From Niveispirillum lacus (GTDB taxonomy: Bacteria; Pseudomonadota; Alphaproteobacteria; Azospirillales; Azospirillaceae): 64,000 nucleotides of DNA. Positions within the stretch are counted from its first letter, which is position 1, and each line of letters starts with the position of its first letter. The translations under genes and the position numbers were made by a program. The stretch covers positions 1-64,000 of the forward strand of contig NZ_NOXU01000029.1 of assembly GCF_002251795.1 (NCBI RefSeq), in the 5' to 3' direction. The notes beneath the pieces were generated by a model. It searched no databases, was not told the DNA's origin, and saw only the letters and a list, made by a program, of their open reading frames with translations. Of this stretch, positions 37,744-46,552 are shown piece after piece.

Positions 37744-40002
37744 TCAGTCCCGCCGCGCCTTGAATGCCGCCATTGCGGCTGAAATCTCGGCCGGTATGGC
37801 GGGGACTGTTGTCGACGCGGGTGCCGGCGACAGGCGCAGGTTCATCGGCATGTCATAGCCCCCATAAAGTGATGGATTAGCCCCTGAAAGGGATAAACGG
37901 CGCTCACCGTCCTTGAAATCCAGGGCCAGGGCGCGGAACCGGTAATCGCTCAAGGCCCGGGCAACCAGGGCCAGACTATCATTCCGCTCCGGTGCAAGCC
38001 AGGAAAGGGCCGCCCCCTCCCGCAGGGCCAGACGACCAGGCCCTACGGTCCGCAGGGCACCATCGCCGGCGCGGGCGCCCGTCGCCGATATTCGTATCGG
38101 TATCGATCCAATAACGGTGCCATCGCTGACAACCCCGTCCACACCGAGGGCCGTCAGGACATCCGGCAAGGGTGTCGCCGGCACGTCCAGACGCAGATCA
38201 ACATAGCTGTTGCCTATCCGAAATGATGTAGGCGTTAGCGACACGGATTGTCCGGCCCAGGTAAAGGGCGTTGGGACCAACCGCATGACCCCATCACCTC
38301 CCATGGATAACCCGACGGTACCACCGGTCAGGGCGATGCCTGGATCGAACAGGCCGATGGCCACCGTCTGGGACGGCATGGACAGGGGTGACAACCGGTC
38401 AAAGCGCAACACACCATTGACACCCGCTACGTTCAAGCCTTGCATCGACCAGCCCACATTCTCCAACATCAGGTCAGCGGCGCCATCGGCATGATTTTGG
38501 GTCCAGCCGGCGGTCAGGCGACCGGCAACGGTACCGGACAGGCCGGTAGGCAGCGGCGCTCCGGGAAACAGTCGCGCGGCATCGCCGGGCTGGAGATATA
38601 CAGGTGACAGGTTCGCCAGCAGCCGGCCGCCGCCGGCATCGACATCGACAAAGCCGCTGAGATTGACGCTGTTATCGACATTGGTGGCCTTCCATTCCAC
38701 ACGCAGGTCGCTGCCCGGATCACCGCGCAGCTTGGCCGTCAGCGCGGACGGCGCCAGCCAGGGCAGGCGCAGGCTGGCGGCACGCAGATCCAGGTCCAGG
38801 TCCAGGGGCAGGCTGACAACCCCTGTGAGTTGCAGCCCCCGTGCCTCCAGCCCCAGGGTGGGCAGCGACAGCCGGCCCGGCTGATCGGCCAGCGGGGAGA
38901 GCCACCAAGTACCATCAATACGCCGGGCAACGGCGCCCAGCGACAGGGCATTGTCGCGCGGGCCCTTGCCCAGGCCGATGCCGCTTGCATCCAATCGGAT
39001 CGCCAGATCGGGCCAGGTGCGGGGCCAATCCTCCAGCGTGAAACCATCTGCCAACAAGTTCAGGTCCACGCGGCCGCCGATCAGGCCGGGATCGGGTCGC
39101 CCCAGACGCGCCGCGAACTGGGCCGGTTCGGTGACATTCAGCCGGGCATTGAGACGTCTTTTGCCGTGAACATTGCTATCCAGCAAGGCCGTGAACCGTG
39201 CGACCCGATTCCAATCCAGCAGAACCACGCCCGTTCCGTTTTCCCATTTCACCATCAGATCGGGCAGACCGTCCGGCAGGCCCGTGGCTGCCACGTCCAG
39301 CGTACCGGTCCAATGACCATCGGCCAGGCGCCGGGCCTGTCCCTGGCCCCTGAGGCGGGGGCCACCCTGGGTCGGGTCAAGGGTGAAGCCGGCAGCGGTC
39401 AGGGCCCCTTGCCGCCAATCGGCTGTGAACTGGGCGGGAACACCCGTGCGGCCCAGCGCCAATATCCCCTTTGCCTCCCCATGCCAGCCATCGGGCACGG
39501 GCGTAAAGCTGGCATCTAGCGTCAAAGGCAGGGTGCCGACCCCACCTGGCAAAGCCAGGGACAAGCGCGCATCCTTGAAAAAGACGGGGCCAGCAAGCGG
39601 CAGGTCCGCCGGCAGGCCAGGGCTGGTCAGGGAAAGCGGGTGTTCCAGGCGCAGGCCCCGGACGGTCAGGCGGGACAGGCGTCCTTGCCAGAGACCCATG
39701 GGCGTGAAGTCGGCCTCAAAACCGTCGGCCCCGGCCTCTCCGCCAAGGGAGAACGCGCCGACGGCATGGGTCCATCCCAGATCATCAATGGCCAGCGCGG
39801 CCTGCGGATAGCCCAAGGCGCGCAATTGCTGCGTCCAACTGGCGGCCAGCAAGCCCGGCAGGGCCAGCCAGAGCGCCAGCATCAGCAGAGCCGTGACAGC
39901 ACCGGCGACCAGCAGCCTTTGTTTTTGTCCCCAAGCCCGCAATCCCGACCCCTTCCCGGCAAATTCCGCCGCCCGGTATGGCATCCCCGTCTTTCCATGC
40001 AA
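37744..40002 (-). CDS. YdbH-like AsmA-superfamily envelope protein
   Basis: About 752 residues. A single N-terminal membrane helix (LLVAGAVTALLMLALWLALPGLL) is followed by a long beta-rich periplasmic region with many repeated short strands. Near the C-terminus come LPDVLTALGVDGVVSDGTVIGSIPIRI and ALSDYRFRALALDFKDGERRLSLSG, which match the C-terminal YdbH domain. YdbH, with TamB and YhdP, moves phospholipids between the membranes. The small partners YnbE and YdbL usually found beside ydbH are absent. The exact start is uncertain. Divergent from the secreted cyclophilin. Confidence 0.8.
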   Translation of the reverse strand: MHGKTGMPYRAAEFAGKGSGLRAWGQKQRLLVAGAVTALLMLALWLALPGLLAASWTQQLRALGYPQAALAIDDLGWTHAVGAFSLGGEAGADGFEADFTPMGLWQGRLSRLTVRGLRLEHPLSLTSPGLPADLPLAGPVFFKDARLSLALPGGVGTLPLTLDASFTPVPDGWHGEAKGILALGRTGVPAQFTADWRQGALTAAGFTLDPTQGGPRLRGQGQARRLADGHWTGTLDVAATGLPDGLPDLMVKWENGTGVVLLDWNRVARFTALLDSNVHGKRRLNARLNVTEPAQFAARLGRPDPGLIGGRVDLNLLADGFTLEDWPRTWPDLAIRLDASGIGLGKGPRDNALSLGAVARRIDGTWWLSPLADQPGRLSLPTLGLEARGLQLTGVVSLPLDLDLDLRAASLRLPWLAPSALTAKLRGDPGSDLRVEWKATNVDNSVNLSGFVDVDAGGGRLLANLSPVYLQPGDAARLFPGAPLPTGLSGTVAGRLTAGWTQNHADGAADLMLENVGWSMQGLNVAGVNGVLRFDRLSPLSMPSQTVAIGLFDPGIALTGGTVGLSMGGDGVMRLVPTPFTWAGQSVSLTPTSFRIGNSYVDLRLDVPATPLPDVLTALGVDGVVSDGTVIGSIPIRISATGARAGDGALRTVGPGRLALREGAALSWLAPERNDSLALVARALSDYRFRALALDFKDGERRLSLSGANPSLYGGYDMPMNLRLSPAPASTTVPAIPAEISAAMAAFKARRD

Positions 40003-40041
40003 GGATGCGGCCGCTATCGTGGCACGCGCAACGAGGTAGAG

Positions 40042-40653
40042 ATGATACCGCCCATGCTTTCGCGCCTGCTGATTCTAATCTGTCTGTTCCTGGCCGCGCC
40101 CATGGCAGAGGCAACACGACCCGCAGCCAATCCTGACGATACACTGGTCATGGAATTAAAGACCGGCACCGTGCTGATCCAGATGCGGCCCGACCTGGCT
40201 CCTATCCATGTGGCCCGTATCAAACAACTGGTACGGCGTGGGTTTTATGATGGGGTGGCATTTCACCGCGTGATTGCGGGATTTATGGCCCAGACGGGCG
40301 ACCGCAGCGGCACGGGTCGCGGTGGCACGGGTCGCTGGCTGGAACTGGAAGCCAGTAAAGAGCCGCATGTGCGCGGCACCGTATCCATGGCACGCGGCAT
40401 GAACCGCAATAGCGGCGACAGCCAATTCTTCATCCTCACCCGTGCGCAGGACCCGTCGCTGGATGGGAACTACACATTATGGGGCCATGTTATCAAGGGC
40501 CTGGACCTGATCGACAAGGTGAAGGCCGGAGATAAAAACAAGGATGGCTATGTGAGGGAACCCGACCGGATCATTTCCATGCGTGTCCAGTCCGACCCGC
40601 CGCGCGCGCCAAAACCGGCCGCACAAGCCAAACCGCAGGCCCCGCCGAAATAG
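40042..40653 (+). CDS. Exported cyclophilin-type peptidyl-prolyl isomerase
   Basis: 203 residues. A signal peptide (MIPPMLSRLLILICLFLAAP, cut near AEA-TRP) leads into the cyclophilin fold: GFYDGVAFHRVIAGFMAQTGD holds the catalytic Arg of FHRVI, then RGTVSMARGMNRNSGDSQFFI. The C-terminal tail is rich in Pro, Ala and Lys. The ATG at 40042 follows GAGG. It is likely periplasmic. A cytosolic paralogue starts 107 bases downstream. Confidence 0.92.
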   Translation: MIPPMLSRLLILICLFLAAPMAEATRPAANPDDTLVMELKTGTVLIQMRPDLAPIHVARIKQLVRRGFYDGVAFHRVIAGFMAQTGDRSGTGRGGTGRWLELEASKEPHVRGTVSMARGMNRNSGDSQFFILTRAQDPSLDGNYTLWGHVIKGLDLIDKVKAGDKNKDGYVREPDRIISMRVQSDPPRAPKPAAQAKPQAPPK

Positions 40654-40760
40654 CGGGTGGGCCATCCCGCCGCCCCTGTTCCCATCTGTGCCGCATGCCG
40701 CTATGGTGCGGATCGACATGCAACCGCGAACCGGGGCAACCGGTGGCAAGGACGACTGAC

Positions 40761-41240
40761 ATGGACCTGGAAAATACCCTTTATCTCGATCTGGCCGGTG
40801 GCCGCGTCACCATCCAGTTGCGCCCCGATTTGGCGCCCAAGCATGTGGCCCGTATCAAGGAACTGGCCCGCGAAGGCTTTTATGACGGGCTGACCTTCCA
40901 TCGCGTGATCGAAGGCTTCATGGCCCAAGGCGGCTGCCCCGATGGTAATGGCATGGGCGGCTCCGGCCAGAACCTGCCGCAGGAATTCTCGCGTGAACCG
41001 CATGTGCGCGGCACCTGCTCCATGGCGCGGGCGGCAAACCCCAACAGCGCCGACAGTCAGTTTTTCATCTGCTTTGCCGATGCCCGTTTCCTGGATGGCC
41101 AGTACACGGTCTGGGGTAAGGTCACTGACGGCATGGAACATGTCGATGCCATCAAGCGCGGCCAGGGTCGCAACGGCGAGGTCAAGGACCCCGACCAGAT
41201 CATCAAGATGGCCGTTGCCGCCGACGTGGACGCCGCCTGA
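40761..41240 (+). CDS. Cytosolic cyclophilin-type peptidyl-prolyl isomerase
   Basis: 159 residues from MDLENTLYLDLAGGRV, preceded by AAGGA. There is no signal peptide. LTFHRVIEGFMAQGGCPDG holds the catalytic segment, then FSREPHVRGTCSMARAANPNSADSQFFI and YTVWGKVTDGMEHVDAI. Length and sequence resemble PpiB. It is a tandem paralogue of the exported enzyme before it and is followed by a terminator. Confidence 0.95.
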   Translation: MDLENTLYLDLAGGRVTIQLRPDLAPKHVARIKELAREGFYDGLTFHRVIEGFMAQGGCPDGNGMGGSGQNLPQEFSREPHVRGTCSMARAANPNSADSQFFICFADARFLDGQYTVWGKVTDGMEHVDAIKRGQGRNGEVKDPDQIIKMAVAADVDAA

Positions 41241-41269
41241 TCGTTGTATCAGGTCGGGTGATGTGAGGG

Positions 41270-41307
41270 ACGCCGCCGCTGGGAAACCACGGCGGCGTTT
41301 CGCTTTT
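41270..41307 (+). terminator. Terminator of the cyclophilin pair
   Basis: CGCCGCCG (41271-41278) pairs with CGGCGGCG (41290-41297) around an 11-base loop and is followed by TTTCGCTTTTT. Confidence 0.85.
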
Positions 41308-41431
41308 TGCCGACCGGCAGCGGCTCTGCGTAAGCGCTTGTCTTGCCAAGATAGAAATTGCGAAAGACTTCTGCTGGGATCAAATTATTGTTAACTATAT
41401 ATTCCCTTCGGCATTATCCCGGTTGCAACCC

Positions 41432-42187
41432 ATGAATAAGCCTGCCCCCGCTCTGGAAATCTGCGGCCTGCGCAAATCCTATGGTGAGAAGGAGGCGGTG
41501 AAAGGGATCGATCTGACGATCCAGCCTGGCGAATTCTATGGCCTGCTCGGCCCTAATGGCGCTGGTAAGACCACGACATTGAAGATGGTGGTTGGTCTGC
41601 TGAACCCCAGCGCCGGCAGCATCCATGTGTTCGGCACCGATACCGCCGCCGATCCGGTGGCCGCCAAACGGCAGATCGCTTGGTTGCCAGACGAACCGAT
41701 GCTGTATGACAAATTGACCCCGGTTGAGTATCTGGAATTTGTGGCGGGCCTGTGGGGCATTGATGCCAGAACCGCCACGGACCGGGCGGAAGAACTGCTC
41801 ACCCGGCTAGAACTTTTTGATCACCGCCATGAACGCTGCGAGGGGTTTTCGCGCGGCATGAAGCAGAAAGCGGCCCTGGCCGGCGCGCTGATTCATGATC
41901 CGCGCCTGCTGATCCTGGATGAGCCGCTGACCGGCCTGGACGCCGCCATTGCCCGGCAGGTGAAGGATCTCCTGGCAGAACGGGCGCGGGCGGGCTGCAC
42001 CATCATCCTGACCACGCATATCATGGAGGTCGCGGAACGGTTGGTGGACCGGATCGGCATCATCCAGCACGGGCTGCTGCTGGCCGAAGGCACCCTGGAC
42101 GAGCTCCGGCAGCGGCACGGGCGTGATGGTGCATCACTGGAGGACCTGTTCCTTGACCTCGTCTCCGGCAAGGCGGTGGCCGCATGA
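41432..42187 (+). CDS. ABC transporter ATP-binding protein
   Basis: 251 residues. Walker A GPNGAGKTTTLKM, the signature GFSRGMKQKAALAGALI, Walker B RLLILDEPLTGLD and the switch THIMEVAERL are intact. The C-terminal tail is typical of ABC-2 exporter ATPases. The next gene starts within its stop codon (ATGA), so the two are translationally coupled and form one exporter. ATG 41432 is used rather than a TTG three codons upstream. Confidence 0.94.
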   Translation: MNKPAPALEICGLRKSYGEKEAVKGIDLTIQPGEFYGLLGPNGAGKTTTLKMVVGLLNPSAGSIHVFGTDTAADPVAAKRQIAWLPDEPMLYDKLTPVEYLEFVAGLWGIDARTATDRAEELLTRLELFDHRHERCEGFSRGMKQKAALAGALIHDPRLLILDEPLTGLDAAIARQVKDLLAERARAGCTIILTTHIMEVAERLVDRIGIIQHGLLLAEGTLDELRQRHGRDGASLEDLFLDLVSGKAVAA

Positions 42188-43713
42188 TCACCCTGAAACC
42201 CGGCGGGCTTGCCTGGCTGCTGCGCCATGAACTGCGGATGACGCTGCGGACCAAAAAGACCGGGCCCTGGGCCTGGGCAATCCTGATTGTCGGCATCCTG
42301 TTCATGCACGGTATCGGGGCACTTTCCGTCTTTGGTTTCTCCAAGTTGCGGTTGGCGCCGGAAAATCTGCATCTGATCTTTGGGGGTATGGGCCTGCTCT
42401 CTGTGGCCATCATGCTGGCCGCGTCATTACAGATGACGGTGAACGCGATTTATACGCGCGGTGATCTGGACCTCCTGCTCTCGTCACCCATTCGGCCGGG
42501 GACCATCGTGCCGGTGCGGCTGCTGGCGGTCGGTCTGGCCGTTATGCTGAGCAGCTTGGCCATGGCGGCCTGCTTCATGAATCCAGGGGCGGTCATGGTG
42601 TCGGCCCGTTGGCTGGTCGGCTATGTCACTCTGCCGGCCCTGTGCCTGCTGGCCGTGACTGTCTCATTCCTGTTGGTGCTGGGGCTGGTGAAACTGGTGG
42701 GGGCAAGACGGGCACGAACGGCAGCGCAGGTACTGGGCGGGGTGATCGGCATCAGCGCCGCTTTGGCAGCGCAGATCCCCAACATGAACAACAGTGCCGA
42801 CAAAGCAACGCAGGCGCAGAATTTCCAGGCTATGGCCGCCCTTGGCGAACATCCTGCCATGGCACCGGTGCAGTGGCTGGGGGCAGCCCTCACAGGTGAA
42901 CCACTCCCGTTCCTGGTGCTTCTGCTGGTGTCATTGGGCGGCTTTACCGTGGTCACCATGGCGCTGGGTCCGGCCTTTGTACGCAGCGTTAATGCCGCTG
43001 CTGGTACCGATTCCTCTCCGCGCCGCCAACAGGCGGATCAGCGGCCGTTCGCCATGCGCCTCCGAGGCATCACCGGTACCGTGCTTTGGAAGGAATGGCG
43101 CCTGATCCTGCGCGACCCGAGCCTGTTGACCCAGGTCTTCTCCATCCTGCTGGTGGCAGCACCGGTTGTGCTGCCCAGTGTCGGCAAACATATCAGCACA
43201 GCCTCTGGCGAACAGATGGCTTTCGGCTGGATGGGTGTGGTGCCTGTTGCCGGACTTCTGGCTGGGGCCCTGGTCTGGCTGGCCTTCGCCGGAGAGGATG
43301 CGCCCGATCTGCTGGGCACAGCGCCCGTTCCCGCCCGCCGCATGCTGCGGGACCGGCTGTTGGCCGCTGCCCTGCCGGCCATCGTGCCAGCCAGCGCCCT
43401 ATGCTTCTACGTTTCACTGTCAACCCCATGGTCCGGCCTTCTGCTCTGGCTGATCATGCTGCTGTCGGTCACGACCTATCTGGCCATGGATATGCGGCAG
43501 AGCCCGGTGCTGGGCGGGCGCAAAGCCTTCCAGAAACGTTATCAGGGTAATCTCATCGCGCTGTTCGGCGAGATGCTGCTGGGCTTTGCGCTGTTCGGGC
43601 TGGGATGGTTTATCCTGAAGTTTCTGGCGCCGTTTTGGGCCGTGCCGCTGCTGTTGTTGCTGAATGCCGGTGCGCTGGTTGTGTTGCTGTGGCCGAAACG
43701 GAACAATGCCTGA
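42184..43713 (+). CDS. ABC-2 exporter permease
   Basis: 509 residues with many membrane helices, a 'large' ABC-2 permease. The N-terminal RHELRMTLRTKKTGPWAW is cytoplasmic. There are two sets of helices separated by a hydrophilic stretch around residues 275-310 (RRQQADQRPFAMRLRG). It starts in the ATGA overlap with the ATPase gene. The substrate is unknown. Confidence 0.88.
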   Translation: MITLKPGGLAWLLRHELRMTLRTKKTGPWAWAILIVGILFMHGIGALSVFGFSKLRLAPENLHLIFGGMGLLSVAIMLAASLQMTVNAIYTRGDLDLLLSSPIRPGTIVPVRLLAVGLAVMLSSLAMAACFMNPGAVMVSARWLVGYVTLPALCLLAVTVSFLLVLGLVKLVGARRARTAAQVLGGVIGISAALAAQIPNMNNSADKATQAQNFQAMAALGEHPAMAPVQWLGAALTGEPLPFLVLLLVSLGGFTVVTMALGPAFVRSVNAAAGTDSSPRRQQADQRPFAMRLRGITGTVLWKEWRLILRDPSLLTQVFSILLVAAPVVLPSVGKHISTASGEQMAFGWMGVVPVAGLLAGALVWLAFAGEDAPDLLGTAPVPARRMLRDRLLAAALPAIVPASALCFYVSLSTPWSGLLLWLIMLLSVTTYLAMDMRQSPVLGGRKAFQKRYQGNLIALFGEMLLGFALFGLGWFILKFLAPFWAVPLLLLLNAGALVVLLWPKRNNA

Positions 43714-43769
43714 GCGTCCATGTCCGAAAACCGCGAGCCGGCGGCAACGCCCCATGGCAGGATCAGGCC

Positions 43770-44831
43770 ATGGAAACGCTCGACCCCACCGCCTGTTATC
43801 GCGCCGTTGCGACAAGAGATGCCCGTTTTGACGGGCGTTTCTTTACAGCGGTGCTGACCACAGGGATCTATTGTCGTCCGATCTGTCCGGCGCGCACACC
43901 CAAGGCAGAAAACTGTCGATTTTACCACACAGCGGCGGCAGCACAGGAGGCGGGTTTCCGTCCTTGCCTGCGCTGCCGGCCAGAGGCGGCCCCCGACCTT
44001 GCCGTGTGGCGCGGCACCTCCAACACCGTTTCACGCGGGTTGGCGCTGATCGCCGACGGCGCGCTGGATGGCGATGATGCCAGCGTCGATACGCTGGCCG
44101 GGCGACTGGGTGTCGGGGAACGGCAGTTGCGCCGCCTGTTCAAACAACATCTGGGGGCCAGCCCTGTCACGGTAGCCCAGACACGCCGGGTGCTGTTCGC
44201 CAAACAATTGCTGCATGAAACCGCCCTGCCCATGGCAGAGGTGGCTCTGGCTTCTGGTTTTGGCAGCATCCGCCGGTTCAACGAGACCTTTCAGGCGTTA
44301 TATGGTCGTCCCCCGCGTGAACTACGCCGTCAATCCCTGGTCGCCGACCGGGCAGAGGGCAATGTCGCCCGCGATGGGGTCATCCTCTGTCTGCGCTACC
44401 GCCCACCGCTCGACTGGCCCGACCTTCTCTCCGCCATCGCCGCACAGGACGATCCGGCCGAACAGGTGACAGGCGAGGTCTGGCGACGCACCCTGCCCGA
44501 CGGGCAGATCACCGTAACGGCCTTGCCGGCGGGCAATGCACTGCGCGCTGTGATCCATACCGGCGACATCCGGGCGTTGTCAGCCCTTGCCGCGCGATTA
44601 AGGCGGCGATTTGATTTGTCGGCGGACATGGCCAGCATCAATGACCATCTGTCTCAGGACCCGACCCTGGCCCCGCTGGTGGCGGACCGGCCGGGACGGC
44701 GCTTACCGGCGCCCTGGGACGGACCGGCCCCGCTTTATGATGGTGAGCAACGGTGGCACCCCTGGGGCGCTTATGCCCGCCGCCACCTGAACCTTTCCGA
44801 CCTTCCGCTTTCCCTGGAACAGGCATCATGA
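43770..44831 (+). CDS. ada: Ada-type regulator fused to AlkA, with the glycosylase domain deleted
   Basis: 353 residues. Residues 1-75 are the Ada Zn domain with four cysteines (YCRPICPARTP, PCLRCRPEA). An AraC helix-turn-helix follows (LAGRLGVGERQLRRLFKQH, MAEVALASGFGSIRRFNETF). Next is the AlkA N-terminal domain to about residue 310 (ILCLRYRPPLDWPDLLSAIA, RRLPAPWDG). Normal homologues then have the HhH-GPD glycosylase fold. Here the sequence jumps in frame to QRWHPWGAYARRHL, which matches the very end of AlkA. The catalytic Asp and helix-hairpin-helix are therefore missing. The regulatory part looks intact. It overlaps the next gene by ATGA. Confidence 0.85.
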   Translation: METLDPTACYRAVATRDARFDGRFFTAVLTTGIYCRPICPARTPKAENCRFYHTAAAAQEAGFRPCLRCRPEAAPDLAVWRGTSNTVSRGLALIADGALDGDDASVDTLAGRLGVGERQLRRLFKQHLGASPVTVAQTRRVLFAKQLLHETALPMAEVALASGFGSIRRFNETFQALYGRPPRELRRQSLVADRAEGNVARDGVILCLRYRPPLDWPDLLSAIAAQDDPAEQVTGEVWRRTLPDGQITVTALPAGNALRAVIHTGDIRALSALAARLRRRFDLSADMASINDHLSQDPTLAPLVADRPGRRLPAPWDGPAPLYDGEQRWHPWGAYARRHLNLSDLPLSLEQAS

Positions 44832-45637
44832 CCGACGCAAAACTCGACCATTTCCACGCCCTTCACCGGGGGGATAATCCACTGATCCTGTGTAACGTCT
44901 GGGATGGCGGCAGCGCGCGCATGATGCGCAGCCTGGGGGCCAGGGCCATCGCAACCACCAGCGCCGGTCTGGCCTGGGCCCTGGGCATCGCGGATGGCAA
45001 CCGGTTGCCCCCCGACCTGCTGCTGCACACCGCAGGCATGATCGTGCGGGCGGTGCCCGACCTGCCGGTCAGCATCGATATGGAAGCCGGATATAGCGAC
45101 GACCCCACCAGTGTGGCTCATCTGGCCAAACAGATCATGGCCACCGGGGTGGTGGGGGTGAATATCGAGGATGGGGCGGGAATGCCCGATCTGCTGGCGG
45201 CCAAAATCAGGGCGATCCGTACGGCCGTGGGCCCCGGCCTGTTCATTAATGCCCGCACCGATGTCTATTTGCGTGGGTTGGCCCCAACGGGTGAGCGGGC
45301 GGCAGAGGTGGTACGGCGTGGCGCTATCTACACCCAGGCGGGCGCCTCTGGTCTCTTTCCCGCAGGCGCGACTGATCCGAATGAAATCAAATATATCGCA
45401 GATAATATTCATGTACCACTGAATGTTATGGCCCGCCCTGGGCTTCTCCCGGCGGCGGAACTAGCGACGCTGGGGGTGCGCCGGCTGTCGGCAGGATCGG
45501 CGCTGCCGGAACAACTCTGGGGTCGGGTTGCTGTCTTGGGTGCGGCGTTCCTGCGCGATGGTGTTTCCGATCCGGTTTGCGCCGATCCCATGCCCTATGG
45601 CCAGATCAACAGCCTGATGGCGGGCGCGTCGGCCTAA
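44828..45637 (+). CDS. Isocitrate lyase / PEP mutase-family protein
   Basis: 269 residues with the (beta/alpha)8 fold of this family: NVWDGGSARMMRSLGARAIAT at the N-terminus, SIDMEAGYSDDP (metal-binding acid), VGVNIEDGAG and FINARTDVYLR. The usual catalytic cysteine motif of isocitrate lyase (KKCGH) is absent, so it is more likely a C-C or P-C lyase of the oxaloacetase/PEP-mutase branch. It is translationally coupled to the ada-like gene upstream and followed by a DMT transporter. Confidence 0.87.
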   Translation: MTDAKLDHFHALHRGDNPLILCNVWDGGSARMMRSLGARAIATTSAGLAWALGIADGNRLPPDLLLHTAGMIVRAVPDLPVSIDMEAGYSDDPTSVAHLAKQIMATGVVGVNIEDGAGMPDLLAAKIRAIRTAVGPGLFINARTDVYLRGLAPTGERAAEVVRRGAIYTQAGASGLFPAGATDPNEIKYIADNIHVPLNVMARPGLLPAAELATLGVRRLSAGSALPEQLWGRVAVLGAAFLRDGVSDPVCADPMPYGQINSLMAGASA

Positions 45638-45658
45638 GCCTGGCCGCTGGAGACAATC

Positions 45659-46549
45659 ATGCCCGTTCGTACCATGGGTCCCGGCCGCAAGGGTCTGCTT
45701 CCCCTGCTGGCCGTTCTGGTCACTGTCATCAGTTGGGGATCAGCCTTTCCCTCCATCCGCGTGGCGCTGACGGCCATGGACCCGCTGCCCCTGGCGGCAG
45801 CACGTTTTGCCATGGCAAGGCTGCTGGCCCTGTTGTTTTTATTGCTGACCCGCCCTCTCCTGCCGCGTGGGCTGGATGCGGTGCGCTTTGCCGCCTGCGG
45901 GGGGATTGGGATCGCGCTCTATAACCTGCTGCTGAATACGGGACAGCAGACCGTGGCAGCGGGAGCGGCCAGCTTCATCGTCAACGTGGCGCCGGTGCTG
46001 ACCGTGATCCTTGCCACCCTGTTCCTGAAGGAGAAATTCCGACGCTGGGCTTGGATCGGCATGGGGATAAGCATGGCAGGCGTCGGGTTGATCGCGTCGG
46101 GACAACCAGGTGGCCTGCGCTTTGGCAGTGGGGCGACCCTGCTGATCGGTGCCGCGGTCGCCACTGCCACCTATTTTGTGGTGCAACGCCCATTGGTGGG
46201 CCGTTATGGCGCGCTGCCCTCCACCGCGCTGACGCTGCTGACCGGCGCCCTGTGGCTGACGCCCTGGCTGGGCCAGGGGGTACAGCAGGCGTTGGCCGCC
46301 CCATGGCCGGTACAAGCAGCGTTAGTCTTCCTGGCCTTGTTCCCGGCAGCCATCGGTTATGCTGCCTGGACCTACGCGCTGGGCCATTTCGGTGCTGCGC
46401 GCGGGGCCAATTTTCTCTACATGGTGCCGGTGGTCGCTTCCACCGTCGCCGTGCCCCTGACGGGCGAGTTGCCCTTATGGACGACATTGGCCGGCGGTGC
46501 CCTGGCGCTGGGGGGTGTCGCGCTGGTCAACACCAAGGGACGGGGCTGA
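45659..46549 (+). CDS. DMT superfamily (EamA) transporter
   Basis: 296 residues with ten membrane helices in two EamA repeats. The first has VISWGSAFPSIRVAL and AARFAMARLLALLFLL; the second includes GALWLTPWLG and NFLYMVPVVASTVAVPLTGE. It is the last gene of the plus-strand run that begins at the ABC ATPase. Such proteins export amino acids or other metabolites. Substrate unknown. Confidence 0.92.
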   Translation: MPVRTMGPGRKGLLPLLAVLVTVISWGSAFPSIRVALTAMDPLPLAAARFAMARLLALLFLLLTRPLLPRGLDAVRFAACGGIGIALYNLLLNTGQQTVAAGAASFIVNVAPVLTVILATLFLKEKFRRWAWIGMGISMAGVGLIASGQPGGLRFGSGATLLIGAAVATATYFVVQRPLVGRYGALPSTALTLLTGALWLTPWLGQGVQQALAAPWPVQAALVFLALFPAAIGYAAWTYALGHFGAARGANFLYMVPVVASTVAVPLTGELPLWTTLAGGALALGGVALVNTKGRG

Positions 46550-46552
46550 TGG

